DNA of 64,000 nucleotides from Viridothelium virens (taxonomy: Eukaryota; Ascomycota; Dothideomycetes; Trypetheliales; Trypetheliaceae). The notes beneath the pieces are model-generated. The model saw only the letters and a program-made list of their open reading frames with translations, did not search any database and was not told the origin of the DNA. Both the position numbers and the translations under genes were made by a program. This document shows positions 47,368 to 58,643 of the stretch, piece after piece. The stretch is from NCBI GenBank assembly GCA_010094025.1, contig ML991852.1, positions 53,113 to 117,112 of the forward strand, in the 5' to 3' direction. Position 1 is the stretch's first letter. Every line of letters starts with the position of its first letter.

Positions 47368-48543
47368 TTAATAAATAATCTCAGACGTCTCGACTTCCTC
47401 AGCTTGGAGAATTGTTTTTATATCGTTCTCGCAGGCCGGCGCATGCTTTGACGACGCCCATCGGTGAATCTCGTTGATCCAGTCTACTAACTCCCTTACC
47501 TCTCGAGCCTTTCTACAATTAAGGCTCTGCAAGTAATTCATCTCGCATCCTGTCCATTGTCCATCTGTGTCGCTATGCATGTGTAAGACCCAAATAGTGC
47601 AATCGGTCCGACTAAAAGTGAAAGCATAATGCTTTATATTCGCAGTATCGTCCTCCGACCACTGTCGACCCAAGGCACTGACCGCTCCCTTGCGGAGCAT
47701 ATAGCGATTGTACCGTGCCAATGACCCTGCAGCCGCAGCCTGTCTATGGGCCTCCTCTTCTTTAGTGTCGGTCCGTTTGAATTCGATGGTTAGATATGGG
47801 CAGGTAACTTCCTTATTAACAAACGCCACGTTCCGAGCATGGAATCCGTAGTCCTCGTTGAAGCTCCTCAAGGACAGCCAGTAAGCACAGTCAGGCCGTA
47901 GATCAAAGCCATGTTCTGCCGTATCCGTCACGCCTCTGCTGGACGCCGGTAGAAGAGGAGGAGGAGCCCAATGCGCTCCAAGAGACGGAGCTGACCTGAG
48001 CTGCGTCATCCGCGCTGGGAACCATTGGCGCTGGTTTTCCGTGCAGTATGCAGGTCGCTCTCCCCTAAGAAGGTGCTCTTTGGCGTACGTTGCGTATTCT
48101 TCTTCACAAAAATCAGCCTCCTGCATGGCTACGTAATCCTCAGCAGTCGCCTTCGAATCAATGTTATCCAACCAGATATTGTCCCCAGCCATACTGTCGA
48201 GTCCCTTGTATTGGATCTGCGTTCCCATGGCAGGCTTCTCGGTGCCGAAATGCTTGTAAGGGTAGGGGCGAATATCCCGGGCTCTATCAATGCAAATTCG
48301 ACGAGGTAGAAGTACGAGCTCGTCGAATCCAGGATTCCGCGGGCTGATCGTTTTCGTCTTCCCCGTGTTCCCTTCAGTAAGGACATCCTCCGTATCTCTA
48401 ACGCTCTCAGGCGCGATTGGAGTCGCAACCTGACCAGCGTACCCTTCTGCCTATAATGTATTCCCTGCAGCCTTGCCGCCCTTGTTAGACACTCCTCCGA
48501 TGCCAGACCTGCCCTTTCGATGTGAGGTTGAGTTCGAAGACAT
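47368..48543 (-). CDS. PD-(D/E)XK nuclease-like protein with in-frame TAG
   Basis: The continuous frame from the ATG at 48543 (MSSNSTSHRKGRSGIGG) to 47368 is interrupted only by TAG at 48453-48451. The core has FDLRPDCAYWLSLRSFNEDY, then CPYLTIEFKRTD, a PD...ExK signature, followed by AAAAGSLARYNRYMLRKGAV. These match a fungal family of predicted restriction-endonuclease-fold proteins (DUF7924-like). The upstream part FDELVLLPRRICIDRARDIR is also family-like and lies after the stop. The TAG could be bypassed by a 42 nt intron (donor GTGTCT, 48492-48451), but this is shorter than the other introns I resolved here and its CTAAC is too close to the donor. A CAG-to-TAG change is the alternative. 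A downstream ATG at 48228 still encodes the core (286 aa). Confidence 0.6.
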
Positions 48544-49279
48544 CCTGTGGGAGGCCAACAAGACTGCTGACCAAAGCAGACTTGTCTTGCTAGGATCGCT
48601 TTGAGGTATATAGTCGGCTGTGTAGACGTAGCCACTCCGTCGATTCCTGCGATGATCGCGTTTGGTGCCCGCACCCCGAAGAAGCTGAGGTCGTCGTGAT
48701 AGGAGTTGCGTGGGCTTTATCTCGGTCGCATGCCGCGCCTGAAGACATGATTGCGACTCCGTGGGAGATACAAAGCCAGTAGTAGATAGGGGGGTGGATG
48801 ATTGGCTGGGCGCGAGGCTTTTGTGTATTTGCAGACATTAGCGTTAACGTCTGCCCAACGGTATGTCTGACAACTGGACCGCATTCGTGACGTAGATTGC
48901 TCTATGTAGCATTTGTGTATCACTCGGTAAAGAAGCCAGAATGAATAGGTGATAAACAGGAGGAGATATGGTATTTTATTCGTATATTGAAGGACGGTTT
49001 AGCGTCTCTGTTACTGTAGTGACCGCCCCGTGCGGAGTCTTACTAAAGCCAATTAGCCTTACCCCCTCAAATTCACCATAATTAGATAGATGGTAAGAAG
49101 TAAACAGAATAAGATAAAGTAAATGCAACATCTAGAATATATAGCATAAAAGGAGTTGGAGGAGGACTCGCTAGGGATCCTATTGTGATCCCTAGCGCCT
49201 ACAAAGATATGTACAGAAACTCGCCAGTACTGTCTAAATATCCTTTATTAAACAGATCCTCCTCCATAATCAAAATCAA
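48544..49279. other. Decayed, AT-rich interval
   Basis: Divergent promoter side of the nuclease-like gene, followed by AT-rich sequence with no usable frames. It contains the hairpin listed at 49169-49197. It probably includes degenerate transposon sequence upstream of the transposase C-terminus. Confidence 0.4.
49169..49197. repeat. Perfect 11 bp inverted repeat (hairpin)
   Basis: CGCTAGGGATC and GATCCCTAGCG are separated by 7 bp. It lies about 80 bp before the transposase relic and may belong to the transposon or act as a hairpin terminator. Confidence 0.75.
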
Positions 49280-49549
49280 TTGCTTTTTAAGGTATATAAT
49301 AAAGCTAAAATTCGTCGGTCAACAAAATCAGTAATCCTAGAGAGGGCGAAGGTAATGAGCTATGGAGATCTCAAGGAGGCACGGGCGAAACGTGCTGCGA
49401 AAGTGAAAACATCCTCGGGCAAGGTAAAACGCGGTCGTAAGCGCAAGAGTGCTGATCTAGAGCGAGGTATGTAAAAGCCAGAGACTAAAGTAGCACGGAG
49501 GAGCGAAGTTCCAGAGCTATCAAGGGCACCAGCGGCGCGAATGTATTAG
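49280..49549 (+). pseudogene. C-terminal relic of a Fot1/pogo-type transposase
   Basis: The frame encodes KAKIRRS...LERAKVMSYGDLKEARAKRA, then GKVKRGRKRKSADLERGM, an in-frame TAA (49472-49474), and, still in frame, TKVARRSEVPELSRAPAARMY before a final TAG. The AKVMSY, KRGRKRKSA and RAPxARMY elements are the C-terminal signature of DDE_1 (Tc1/mariner superfamily, Fot1/pogo) transposases in ascomycetes. The catalytic domain and any terminal inverted repeats are absent or unrecognisable. The TAA fits a CAA-to-TAA change as made by repeat-induced point mutation (RIP). Confidence 0.72.
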
Positions 49550-49878
49550 GACGTTGCTAAACCACAATTGTCACGCTTAAAAACCTGTGGATTTTCAATA
49601 GGAGTTCTATAGCTCTTGTAGGAATACATGAAGCAGATGCCAGTTCGGGTACAAAGTCTAGCATTTCAATTTTAAGCAACTAAGGCTGTCTGCATATCTT
49701 AACATCTGCTATAGTGTTGTAAAGGCGTCACATTGGGGTTCCAGCGCAGAATCCTGAAAAAGGTAAGCTAATTTAACTTTTATTTGGTTTAATGTCACCA
49801 GCCACATCCGCTTAGCAAGATGCGTGGCGTTGTTGCTGAGTCAACCAAAGCACCCAGCTTTCGGACAATCCGTCAGCG
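49550..49878. other. Transposon remnant flank / promoter
   Basis: AT-rich sequence between the transposase relic and the next gene; no identifiable inverted-repeat end. Confidence 0.35.
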
Positions 49879-51160
49879 ATGGCGACAGTTGTCGAACATC
49901 TTTACGATGCAGCACAGCGTACGGCTATGTCGATGTCGGAAACGGACGCAACGCAGCATCAGCAGGTAACGCCGCCCTCAAATTTTACAAACCAGCCTTT
50001 GACGCCTCCGTCAATCGACAAGAAGCCTTTGGGAGGGCCTCTGCGCGTCATTGCGTTCTTCAGACAAATTCAAGCAGGAAGGAGCTTCGAACAAGGCACG
50101 TGGATAGAGTTTCAGCTCGCACGAGGAGAGTACGAGGAGATAGAGAGCACACTCCAGCAAGACGATGTCCTTGGGGGTTACGTGAAAGACAAGATACGGT
50201 GAGTGGGCTTCAAAGACCGCAAAGACCACAGCTAACAGAGGACTTCGGCAGTTATGACTACGACGCAGATAAGCGCAGACTATTCGTTCGCATGCCTTCT
50301 GGGGTACATGAGCTCTTTATTGATGGTGTGGAGGATGCGATTCGAAGCCAGCTGAAAACGATACGTAACGAATCAGGCAGAAGGGCTCAGTTCGCGCAGA
50401 AAGTGCGACCAGCTCGATCGACCATTATACGTATCGCCACTGGCGATTCATCGAGCAAATCGGAATACGAGCCAGATGCGTCATTCTGGCATGACAATGC
50501 AGAATATCCGGGTGTCGTTATCGAAGTCGCATACTCGCAGAAAAAGAAGCGCCTAGGCCGGTTAGCTGAAAACTATCTTCTAGATTCAGATACCAGCATA
50601 CGGGCTGTTGTCGGCCTGGATATAGGGTATGGCAAGAAGGTATCACGGAAAGCAACGTTCTCGATATGGCGGCCACGATTATTCGACACTGCTGATGGGT
50701 CTGAATTACAAGCAGTGGAAGAGGCCGCGGACGAGGTAGGCTAAATCCTCGCGAAATTAACTCGTTCCAGACGCTCTGACATTCCTGCTAGGCTTTCCGT
50801 GACGATGAAGGAAACCCTATCAACCATCCAGGCGTACGGCTCCGGCTCAGCGATTTCGCCTGTGAAGAACTTGTACAGGACGAGATGGGAGATGAAGATA
50901 CAGAAATTTGCGTCTCTGGGATACAGCTCTGCCAATATCTTGCTGCAGCAGAGAGCAAAGTACGGCGAGAACAATCACTGATCAAGCATTCCTTCGCCCA
51001 TGAGGTCAAAAAGAGGAAACGATCGGAGACACCACCCGAAGAATTTGGGTCAAGTGATGAAGCAAGATACATTGAGCAAGAGCAGAGAGCAGCAAAGCGC
51101 ACTGCGGATCATGACAGTAATTACGAGGACACATTATCAACCAAAAGCCTCTCCGAGTAG
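49879..51160 (+). CDS. PD-(D/E)XK (Uma2-like) fungal protein
   Basis: Exons 49879-50198, 50252-50735 and 50792-51160 (introns 53 and 56 nt) give 390 aa. The central signature EPDASFWHDNAEYPGVVIEV followed by AYSQKKKRLGRLAENYLLDS is the conserved core of a fungal restriction-endonuclease-fold family. Its PD...IEV spacing resembles Uma2 proteins. Flanking family motifs are DKRRLFVRMPSGVHELFIDG and IRAVVGLDIGYGKKVSRKAT followed by FSIWRP. The C-terminus is helical and basic (EVKKRKRSE), a possible nuclear signal. Activity and target are unknown. It is divergent from the other nuclease-like gene across the transposon relic. Confidence 0.75.
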
Positions 51161-51684
51161 ATCGCTAAATCCATTACGAAAAGTAATATCATGTATCCAA
51201 TAGGCCGACTGCTTAAGGTATTGATCGCGAGTGTTGGATACTAGCGCTACCTAATTCCTAGTCATTTCTCAGAGCGGTCAAGGATTGATACAATTAGGCT
51301 GAGGGTAGTACTTACAGCTCCGACTAACTGTAAGCAATCGCCATACGGAGGGCAGCTCATAAGGATTGTCGCTTGCTTAAGTGAAACAGGCGGCTTTGCC
51401 CGCTGCAGAAGCCTCTCTCCTCAGACTCAATAAGGACGTGCCTGCTGACGAAATATGCAATAAGTTGCTTCCCTGCACGGGTCGCAAATAAATGTCCTTC
51501 CATTCCTTGGTCTCTGCGCTTCTTGATCTGAAACTGATGACTAACAGTCGTAGAGATTCTCATAATCTCGTCTATCTACTCTCTTCCCAATACAGTGATG
51601 TTTATCTCTTCATAACTCTTGCCGCTCATGGCCGCTATTGATGGGTAAGGTAATTTGGCGTGCGGTGTAGAGGCGTAACAGTTT
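51161..51684. other. Intergenic
   Basis: 3' region of the Uma2-like gene; only short frames, no motif. Confidence 0.4.
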
Positions 51685-52104
51685 TCAACTCATTTGGAAT
51701 ATAAAATTCTTCAATCGGTAAAAGAAGTTCAATAGTTCCTCGAGCGGTCTTTTTGCACTTGGAAAATCTTTCGAGTCCTTTAGCAATTTGAAGATCACTC
51801 TCCAAGCTTGATCGGCAATGGAAGTAACCTCTCGGTACACCAAAACCTCTGCTCCGGAATGCTCCATTGAGGGGGACCTGCCGTCCATGTTCTAGCAGTC
51901 GGCATCTATTCCATGGTCAAGTAGAGGCTTTATAATAGCGAGGTATTTCGCGTAAGCTGCTGAGTCAAATACCAAATCAGTCTCCTCATTAACGCCGTGA
52001 AAAAGAGGTTTAGCCTCAGGGCTGATGTATATATATAACCCTCCATATATTTGTAACCTCCCAGCGCTGTTGTCCGGCTCACAATACCTTACAATCCAAT
52101 CTAT
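51685..52104 (-). pseudogene. Decayed ankyrin-like reading frame
   Basis: A minus frame from 52104 to 51685 is broken by TAG just before MDGRSPSMEH. Upstream of the stop it reads DSAAYAKYLAIIKPLLDHGI followed by DADC. Together with DGRSP this resembles an ankyrin repeat (AA..xxIIKxLLDHGADxxxxDxxGRSPL). The downstream part (AWRVIFKLLKDSKDF) is helical. No start codon or complete domain; probably a fragment of an ankyrin protein common in fungal accessory DNA. The domain call is tentative. Confidence 0.35.
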
Positions 52105-52895
52105 TTAGGGTAAATGTATTCTCTCCTCCAAAATACCGATGTAGACGCCGAAATATCTCATCCTCCGTGCTGATTATAATCATTTCCGTAGTCTTCTGCT
52201 GACTCCTGCTGTCTGAGGATCCACCCAACGTTCAGATTGAGCAGATATAGGGCCCTTTTAATCGGCCCCACTTTCAACTTTGACGCTTTTGCTCCGAGTG
52301 TGACAAAGAAGCTGTATGCTACGGTATTTTCTTACGTTGAGAATGGGTACGCAAAGCGATAAGATGGAAGTAACAAAAAGTAGTCGTAGTTACAGAGAGA
52401 GACGCAAAAATTACTGGTATAACTGCCACCGAAACCGTGACTATAATTATTTCTGAGCGAAGCGTAATATTCAAGTCAGCACTGACGACGACTTAGCGGC
52501 CGGGGTTAGTCTCACGCAAGACCCTTCAATTACCCGCGCATCTCAATCAGCCAACCAGCTGCTGCTACTAACCGTAACGCCTCGCAAGCTTCCCCGGACT
52601 CCGTAGCTCGACTTCTTCTATGGTGAATGCGTGTGCGATGCTTCCCAAGTCGTTCGCCCGCTGACGTTCCCACTCAGTAGCCATGCTGCACCAGTCCCAA
52701 GGCAGTCGCGTGGCATCACAGTCTGCGATTGACATGAATTGATGTACCCAATCTCACCACCTCCGTATATCGTCGTCATTATCTTCCCTGCAACGCTTGG
52801 ACGAACGACGCCCGCCCGTTGTCGCAGCCAATCTCCGGTCCCCTGCTGGCGCGTAGCTGATCAAGCTAAATCACTGTCTTGAATCCATAGACGCG
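52105..52895. other. Septin promoter and 5' region
   Basis: Separates the accessory island from the septin gene. Pyrimidine-rich near the septin start. No other element recognised. Confidence 0.4.
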
Positions 52896-55017
52896 ATGCA
52901 AAACTTCACACCTCCACGGCCTCCTACGGCCAGCAAAGGCTCGCCTCCAACCGGCAACGTGTACGGCTATAGCACCGCGTATCCCAGCGTTGCACCGTCA
53001 GACTTCCCACTGCACACCAACGGAGCCAACGGTCCGGCCCGAAGAGACACAACGCCGCCGAGGAGGACGAGTTTCAGCTTTTTGCGACGTTCCAAGTCGA
53101 CAGAGCGAGAGCCGGCCAAGGTGCGCAAAGTCTCATCCGGCAAGATGAGTCGCAAACAGAAGGCACGCGAAAGGGAGGAGCAGTTGCGGAGAGAACAGGA
53201 GGCAGCTGCCATTCCACGACAACCACCCCGCCTACCCAAACACACACCACTACCCGTCATCAACAGTTTTGGCGGTGAAGGCGTCCGACCGGACTCTGTG
53301 GCCATTATTTCGAACCAAGCCGGTGGGGGTTACAATCAACAGCAGCAACAACAACAAAACCTTGCCTTTCGACCCAACATGTACGGCTCGAGTCCCCCTA
53401 ATGCCAAGGTCCCTGTCCCGCCTGTTCCCACTACTCCAGGTCAAGGTCAAGGATATGTCGACCCCTATGCGCGCACCGAGAGCATGACCCATCGGAGTCG
53501 ATACAGCTATGCAAGCAGTGCAGTCAGCAACTTCAACAGCCCAAGACGCGTGCGTCGGAGGAAAGATCCTACACCTTTTAAGTAAGCTTCCAAACTCTCA
53601 AGCTCTTGCTTGACTGATACTCACTAACACCGCGTCCAGCATCATGGTTATTGGGACCAAGAATTGTGGCAAGACGTCTTTTATCAATTTTCTTCGGACG
53701 TCTCTTGCATCGAAGAAACAACGAGCGAATGAATCCAGTCCTCCGTCCACCTCTTATCCTGAATCCGGCTTTACCTCACACTTCCTCGAGACCGATATCG
53801 ATGGCGAGAGAATAGGATTGACAATATGGGATTCAGTCGGCTTGAAGGAGGGCATCGTTGACCTTCAGGTACGGGGCATGTCGGCATTCATTGAGTCCAA
53901 ATTCGAGGACACATTTCTCGAGGAACAAAAAGTAGTTCGAGCTCCCGGTGTCCGCGACACTCACATCCACTGTGTTCTCCTCGTACTCGATCCGATCCGT
54001 CTCGATGCCAATGTCCAGGCCGCTCGTCAATCAGTCAATGGCGTGGCCAACGCCAAGCCATCCGCGCCTTCACGTATCCTCAGCGGTCTTGATGAAAACC
54101 TTGATCTGCAGGTCCTGCGTTCACTCCAAGGCAAAACGACCGTCATCCCTATCATCAGCAAGGCCGATACCATTACCACAGCCCACATGTCTTATCTCAA
54201 GCGCACGGTCTGGGACAGCCTTAAGCAGGCCAAACTCGACCCTCTCGAAGCGCTGGAGCTTGATGAAGACAACGATTCCGAAACCCTTGACGAGCAAGAC
54301 GAAGACGAAGAATCCCAACACACCACCAAACCCCGCGGGGAGCAAGAAACCCCGATCGACAACCTCCTCGACCGCTCCTCCTCCGACGAAGCCTCAACCG
54401 CCTACCCCTCTCCCCCCTCCGACTCCAAACCCACACCCGACAGCCCCTCCCCCAAACAACCCACCTCCAGCACCAGCAAACCGCACGGCCGCTCCGCCTC
54501 CTCCATGTCCGCGTCCCTCAGCCCCTCCTCCACCTCGCCCTCCTCCCTCCCCTACCTCCCCCTCTCCATCATCTCCCCCGACATCTACGACCCGGACACC
54601 GTGGGCCGCCGCTTCCCGTGGGGCGTGGCCGACCCGTACAACGCGAGCCACTGCGACTTCGCCCGCCTCAAGGACTCCATCTTCGGCGAGTGGCGCGCCG
54701 AGCTCCGCGAGGTCAGCCGCGAGAAGTGGTATGAGGGCTGGCGCACCTCGCGCCTGAAGCGCAAGGGTGGTACTGGTGGGGGCGCGACGCCGCAGCGGAT
54801 GACGAGGAGGGTGAGTGCGGGGACGGATGCTGCGAGGCCGCCCGCTGGGACGGGGACGGGAGCGGTGGGGGCGGGGACGGGCGCGACGTTGGGGAGTGAG
54901 TTGGCGGGGGGGGATGAGGAGATGGGGATGAGTCCGAGCGAGATTGGGGTTGCGGCGACGATGGCGGGGGGGAGCAGTCCGTATGCGAGGACGGGGATGA
55001 CGGCGGGGTATCGGTGA
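52896..55017 (+). CDS. aspE: AspE-like septin
   Basis: Exons 52896-53581 and 53640-55017 (58 nt intron with CTAAC branch site) give 687 aa. A 228-residue disordered, basic and Pro/Gln-rich N-terminus precedes the GTPase domain. Motifs: P-loop VIGTKNCGKTSFINFLRTSL, G3-like LTIWDSVGL, and G4 PIISKADTIT in place of the septin AKAD. RRFPWGVADPYNASHCDFAR and SIFGEWRAELREVSREKWYE match the septin unique element region. A roughly 110-residue acidic/Ser/Pro insertion lies between the G4 motif and that element, and the C-terminus is Gly/Thr-rich instead of a coiled coil. These traits fit the filamentous-fungus-specific group 5 septins (AspE) involved in hyphal growth and septation. Codon GC content rises sharply after about 54.3 kb. 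Confidence 0.85.
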
Positions 55018-56400
55018 GCGGAGGGGAGGTTGGTGGTGGAGAGATGTACGGGATGCGTGAGATGCGTGAGATGCGTGGGTGGAGAGCTAACAAGACAGTA
55101 GCGATCTGGTTCGCGCCGGAGTTGGCGCTGGAAGGAGAAGTTGGAAGGACGTTGCGAACTTTCTATGTGGAGACTAACGGACGATCACAGCCCGGCTTCT
55201 GTTCGACTTCTTACCCTGAGGTGATTTTGGCTGGAGCAGGCTCTGCTTGCGAATGACTTGTTTCCACTCACCTGTGGTTGAAAGGTCCTTAAATCTCGTT
55301 GTACCCCTCTCCCTTACATGCACTAGCTTTTGTTTCTTTTGTATCCTTGCTTCCACATTTGCTTCACATACCAAGCATTTCCCAGGAATAACAAGCACAA
55401 TCGAAGCGAATGGGAAAGAAGTAAAATATTTTGGTGGATGATCTTCTCGGCGCTGAGCGCATCTTTTAGGCGTGGTTCTTTACACAAGTTTGCTAGCTTT
55501 GCCGCGGTATTGTGTGACGTATGGATCGGCAGTGTGTATAGTGTCAATACCCCTTTTTTGCTCAAATTTGATCTACATGATCTCCTATAATTCTCTATGA
55601 TGCAGTTCAAGGGTTTCTATCCAACTTTGGAGCTGATATTACATATCTGAACCTCAAGATGCGCTCAGAGCTTGAGTACCTGGGCCTCTAATCCGGCAAC
55701 CTTCGAAATTCCATGACAGCTGGCAATCCTCCAATGAGCATACAAGCTAATTCCGCTTACAGCAGCAAGGTGACGCTCCACATCACTGGCAGTACTCTGG
55801 TCTTGATGGTGATCTCTTCCCTCAGACAGGTATGCTGCTGTTGAGAATTCCACTATGCTAACGAAGTGCTCCTAATTCTTTTCCACGGTGCTATGGATAT
55901 CGCGAACCAGGGATAACACGTGTATCAAGGTTCCTCAGGTTCAGGTATAGAAACATATCAACAAAAAGCAACTACCAAGTTGTATGGAGGTAGAGCTATG
56001 TAAGTCTCGATCATGAATTTTGGGTCTTCCTTTTGCTAGCCATACATCCGGGCACACTCGAAGCTCTTCAGTCATTTGAAGATGACCAACTTCCAGCTAA
56101 ATATTATGGCCTCATGGCAGTCATTTTCCTCTAAAAACCCTTGTTAAGCTGCTTGCTGATGAAGCAAACGTCCACCACAACGCCCGTCATGAGACGCTTC
56201 GGAAGACTCCACGCTCAGCGAAAGTATAGCCACCACTACCGGGGAAAAAGATGCTGTGCCACCCAAATCAACCCACCTCCTGACTCACTGCGCACTTTAC
56301 TTCCCGAGCGGTTTTCGGCCGTACACGACGTAACTACGTTCTAAGTCAGCAGTCCTCCACCAATGGCCTGAACGAAGGGATAACGGGGCTCATCAATCAC
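55018..56400. other. Intergenic
   Basis: Contains the 9 bp tandem repeat at 55052-55078. Several short frames without recognisable motifs, e.g. 55323-55610 (-). Confidence 0.45.
55052..55078. repeat. 9 bp x 3 tandem repeat
   Basis: Three copies of GATGCGTGA (third copy GATGCGTGG), 35 bp after the septin stop codon, in the 3' untranslated region. Confidence 0.8.
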
Positions 56401-57677
56401 TTACAAGGGATAGTACATATGATACCTCAAATTCCTCACATCCTTCTTCACCGACGCCAAAAACACCTTCGTCTCCATCCCACTCCACCCCAACCCCTTC
56501 TCAAACAACCGAAAGCTCATCCCCTCAATCCCCCGCAAAAAATTCTCCATCTCAAACATCCCCACCATCTTCAACCGCTTGTCCCTCGCCCACGGATTAC
56601 TCGGAATCTTATACACCCGCTGCTCTACGCCCTCAAACCCGGCCTCCCGCATCCACCGCGCATACTCGCCTGGCGCCTCCAACGGCGTCCCGTTCTTGAC
56701 CGCCGCCTCGCGGATCAGCGTGTCGTACTGCCGGAAGGCGGCGTCGCCGGGCAGGCTGTCGTCGTCGCACCCCAGCACGCCGTAGATGGATTCGAACTCC
56801 AGCCAGCCGCCGGGCTTGAGCGCGGCGTACGCTTGGCTGACGAGGCGCGGCCAGTCGCGGATGCTGAAGAGGAGGTCGCGTGCGAAGATCAGGTCGAAGG
56901 TGCTGGGGGGGTGGGGCCATTGTTGCGAGAGGTCGTCGATTTCGAAGTGGCAGTTTGGTGGGACCCTGTGGGATTGGAGAAATCTCGGGTGAGCGTGCTT
57001 GATGGTGATGGTAATGGTTGGGAGGGAGTGGAGGAAGTTGGTGGGGAGGGAGGGAGGAGTCGAGGATGGGATGGGAGCTGAGTGGAGGGAGGGGGGAGTG
57101 CCTACCATGATGGTTGAATCGGTGCAATGTCGATGCCTAGTACATCAGCAGAGGGATATTGGTCGGCGATGTCGATGCACCAGATTCCGGTACCAGTGCC
57201 CAGATCGAGAATCTTGTGTGGATTTTCGTCAATGGGCGCAAGGAAGCGTCTCTTGTCGAGGAGCATATAATATTTGGCATGCGCCATATCAAGACGGTCC
57301 ATTTCAAGTTCGTCACTGGGCATGCCATATTCTTGATGTTCGAGTTAGATTGGCACAAGTCAACGATTTCATGAATACTGGAGAAGATCAGACCGACCTT
57401 CTTGCCCATATGCAGCATAGGTACGTCCATTTTCTGTTACTCCTTGCAGTATCGTCGATGATAAGGACGTCATGGAACTCCGATCTGAACCATCGTCGTC
57501 GGAATTCTTCATACAGTCAGTCAATCATCACTAAATCCACTTCTAATCTCGAGAGGTTACCCCATCGTAGCCCTCATCGGAGATATCTGTGGTGGGTTCA
57601 ATGAGCCCTTCATGTTGCGGTTCAGGGTCCAGTGCCTGTTGCTCTGGTGTAGGTTGCGCTCCTGATGGTTCAGCCAT
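56401..57677 (-). CDS. LaeA-like SAM-dependent methyltransferase
   Basis: Exons 57677-57561, 57506-57398, 57331-57106 and 56965-56401 (introns 54, 66, 140 nt) give 338 aa. The N-terminus MAEPSGAQPTPEQQ and the acidic/Ser linker lead to TENGRTYAAYGQEEYGMPSD, then ELEMDRLDMAHAKYYMLL, the signature preamble of LaeA-type proteins. The methyltransferase fold shows motif I KILDLGTGTGIWCIDIADQY, VLGIDIAPIQPSWVPPNCHF (rebuilt across the 140 nt intron) and FDLIFARDLLFSIRDWPRLV, then ALKPGGWLEF. LaeA-like enzymes influence secondary metabolism and development in fungi; the true substrate is unclear, and many paralogues modify small molecules. The gene is divergent from the O-methyltransferase. Confidence 0.85.
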
Positions 57678-58643
57678 TCCCGCGTGCTACTCTTCAAGCG
57701 AATTGACAATTGTTCTTGGCGCACACGGTAGACGCGGGATTGGAAGAGGAAGAAGGGCGAGTGCCAATGGTACCATTCCAAATAGTACTCCCACCCAAGA
57801 GCACCCATTTTGCGGATGTCAGCCGCTTATGCATTCGTGCATTGTTGAGCTTGTGCCACTAGGCGCTATACAGATGGGCACATGCGCAATCCCAAATAAA
57901 TGGAAGACTAGGGGTGTGTTTTTAGGGTCCTGACTGACACGTGTGAAATCTAGAACGTGCATCACTTCTATGCAACGCTCGTGAGATCGATGCCTGCGCC
58001 TACTCTGCACTCGATGATGCGGGGTATTTCGCGCCGATAAAGAAGGGCTACGCTGGATCTCAGCGTGGCTAGGAGTCTCCGTAGATGAGATACGAGATAC
58101 TGTGCCTAATTCTGCAGTAACGTACAGCAGCCTGCAAACCCACAGGACACCAAAGCAGGAAAGCACGCAAAACTTGGCTTCACCCTTTTTTACCCCACGC
58201 TTCTGGCTCGCTGCCATACGTCATCAGTTTCCCCCACACTGTCGATACCCCCTCAGAGGATCCAAACAGCAAGGATTGGGGTTCAAAGCGGCGTGGCTCC
58301 ATTCAATAAAGCCCATTCCAGGTGATTTTCGGGGCTACAATGGTAACACCTATGTAAAGTAGAACCCCAATAGACCTTCCTTGGGTGTAACAGTCGTGGT
58401 CCTAAATTCCCGACACAACGGTGCAATTCACCTACAATGTTACGTAGATCGCTACTTGGCGACATAAAGGGTACGACTATCCGATTTCTAGGGTTTTGCG
58501 GCACGACCTGGCTTTTGCGGCACGACTCTGCTTAGCGAGATCCCAATGGTGCAAGTATTTACGGAAACTTTGCCGCTGTCTCTTTTCGTCCATTGACCCT
58601 TCTCCCCGAAATCCCAGGACCCCAAGCCAAACGACCCAACGCC
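57678..58643. other. Divergent promoter of two methyltransferase genes
   Basis: A 966 bp gap between the LaeA-like gene (-) and the O-methyltransferase (+). Minus frames at 57557-57808 and 57819-58217 have no recognisable motif. Confidence 0.4.

Noticed and set aside
53948-54757. Proline-rich plus-strand frame inside the septin
   Set aside because: Out-of-frame translation of the GC-rich low-complexity insertion; the septin frame carries all the conserved motifs.
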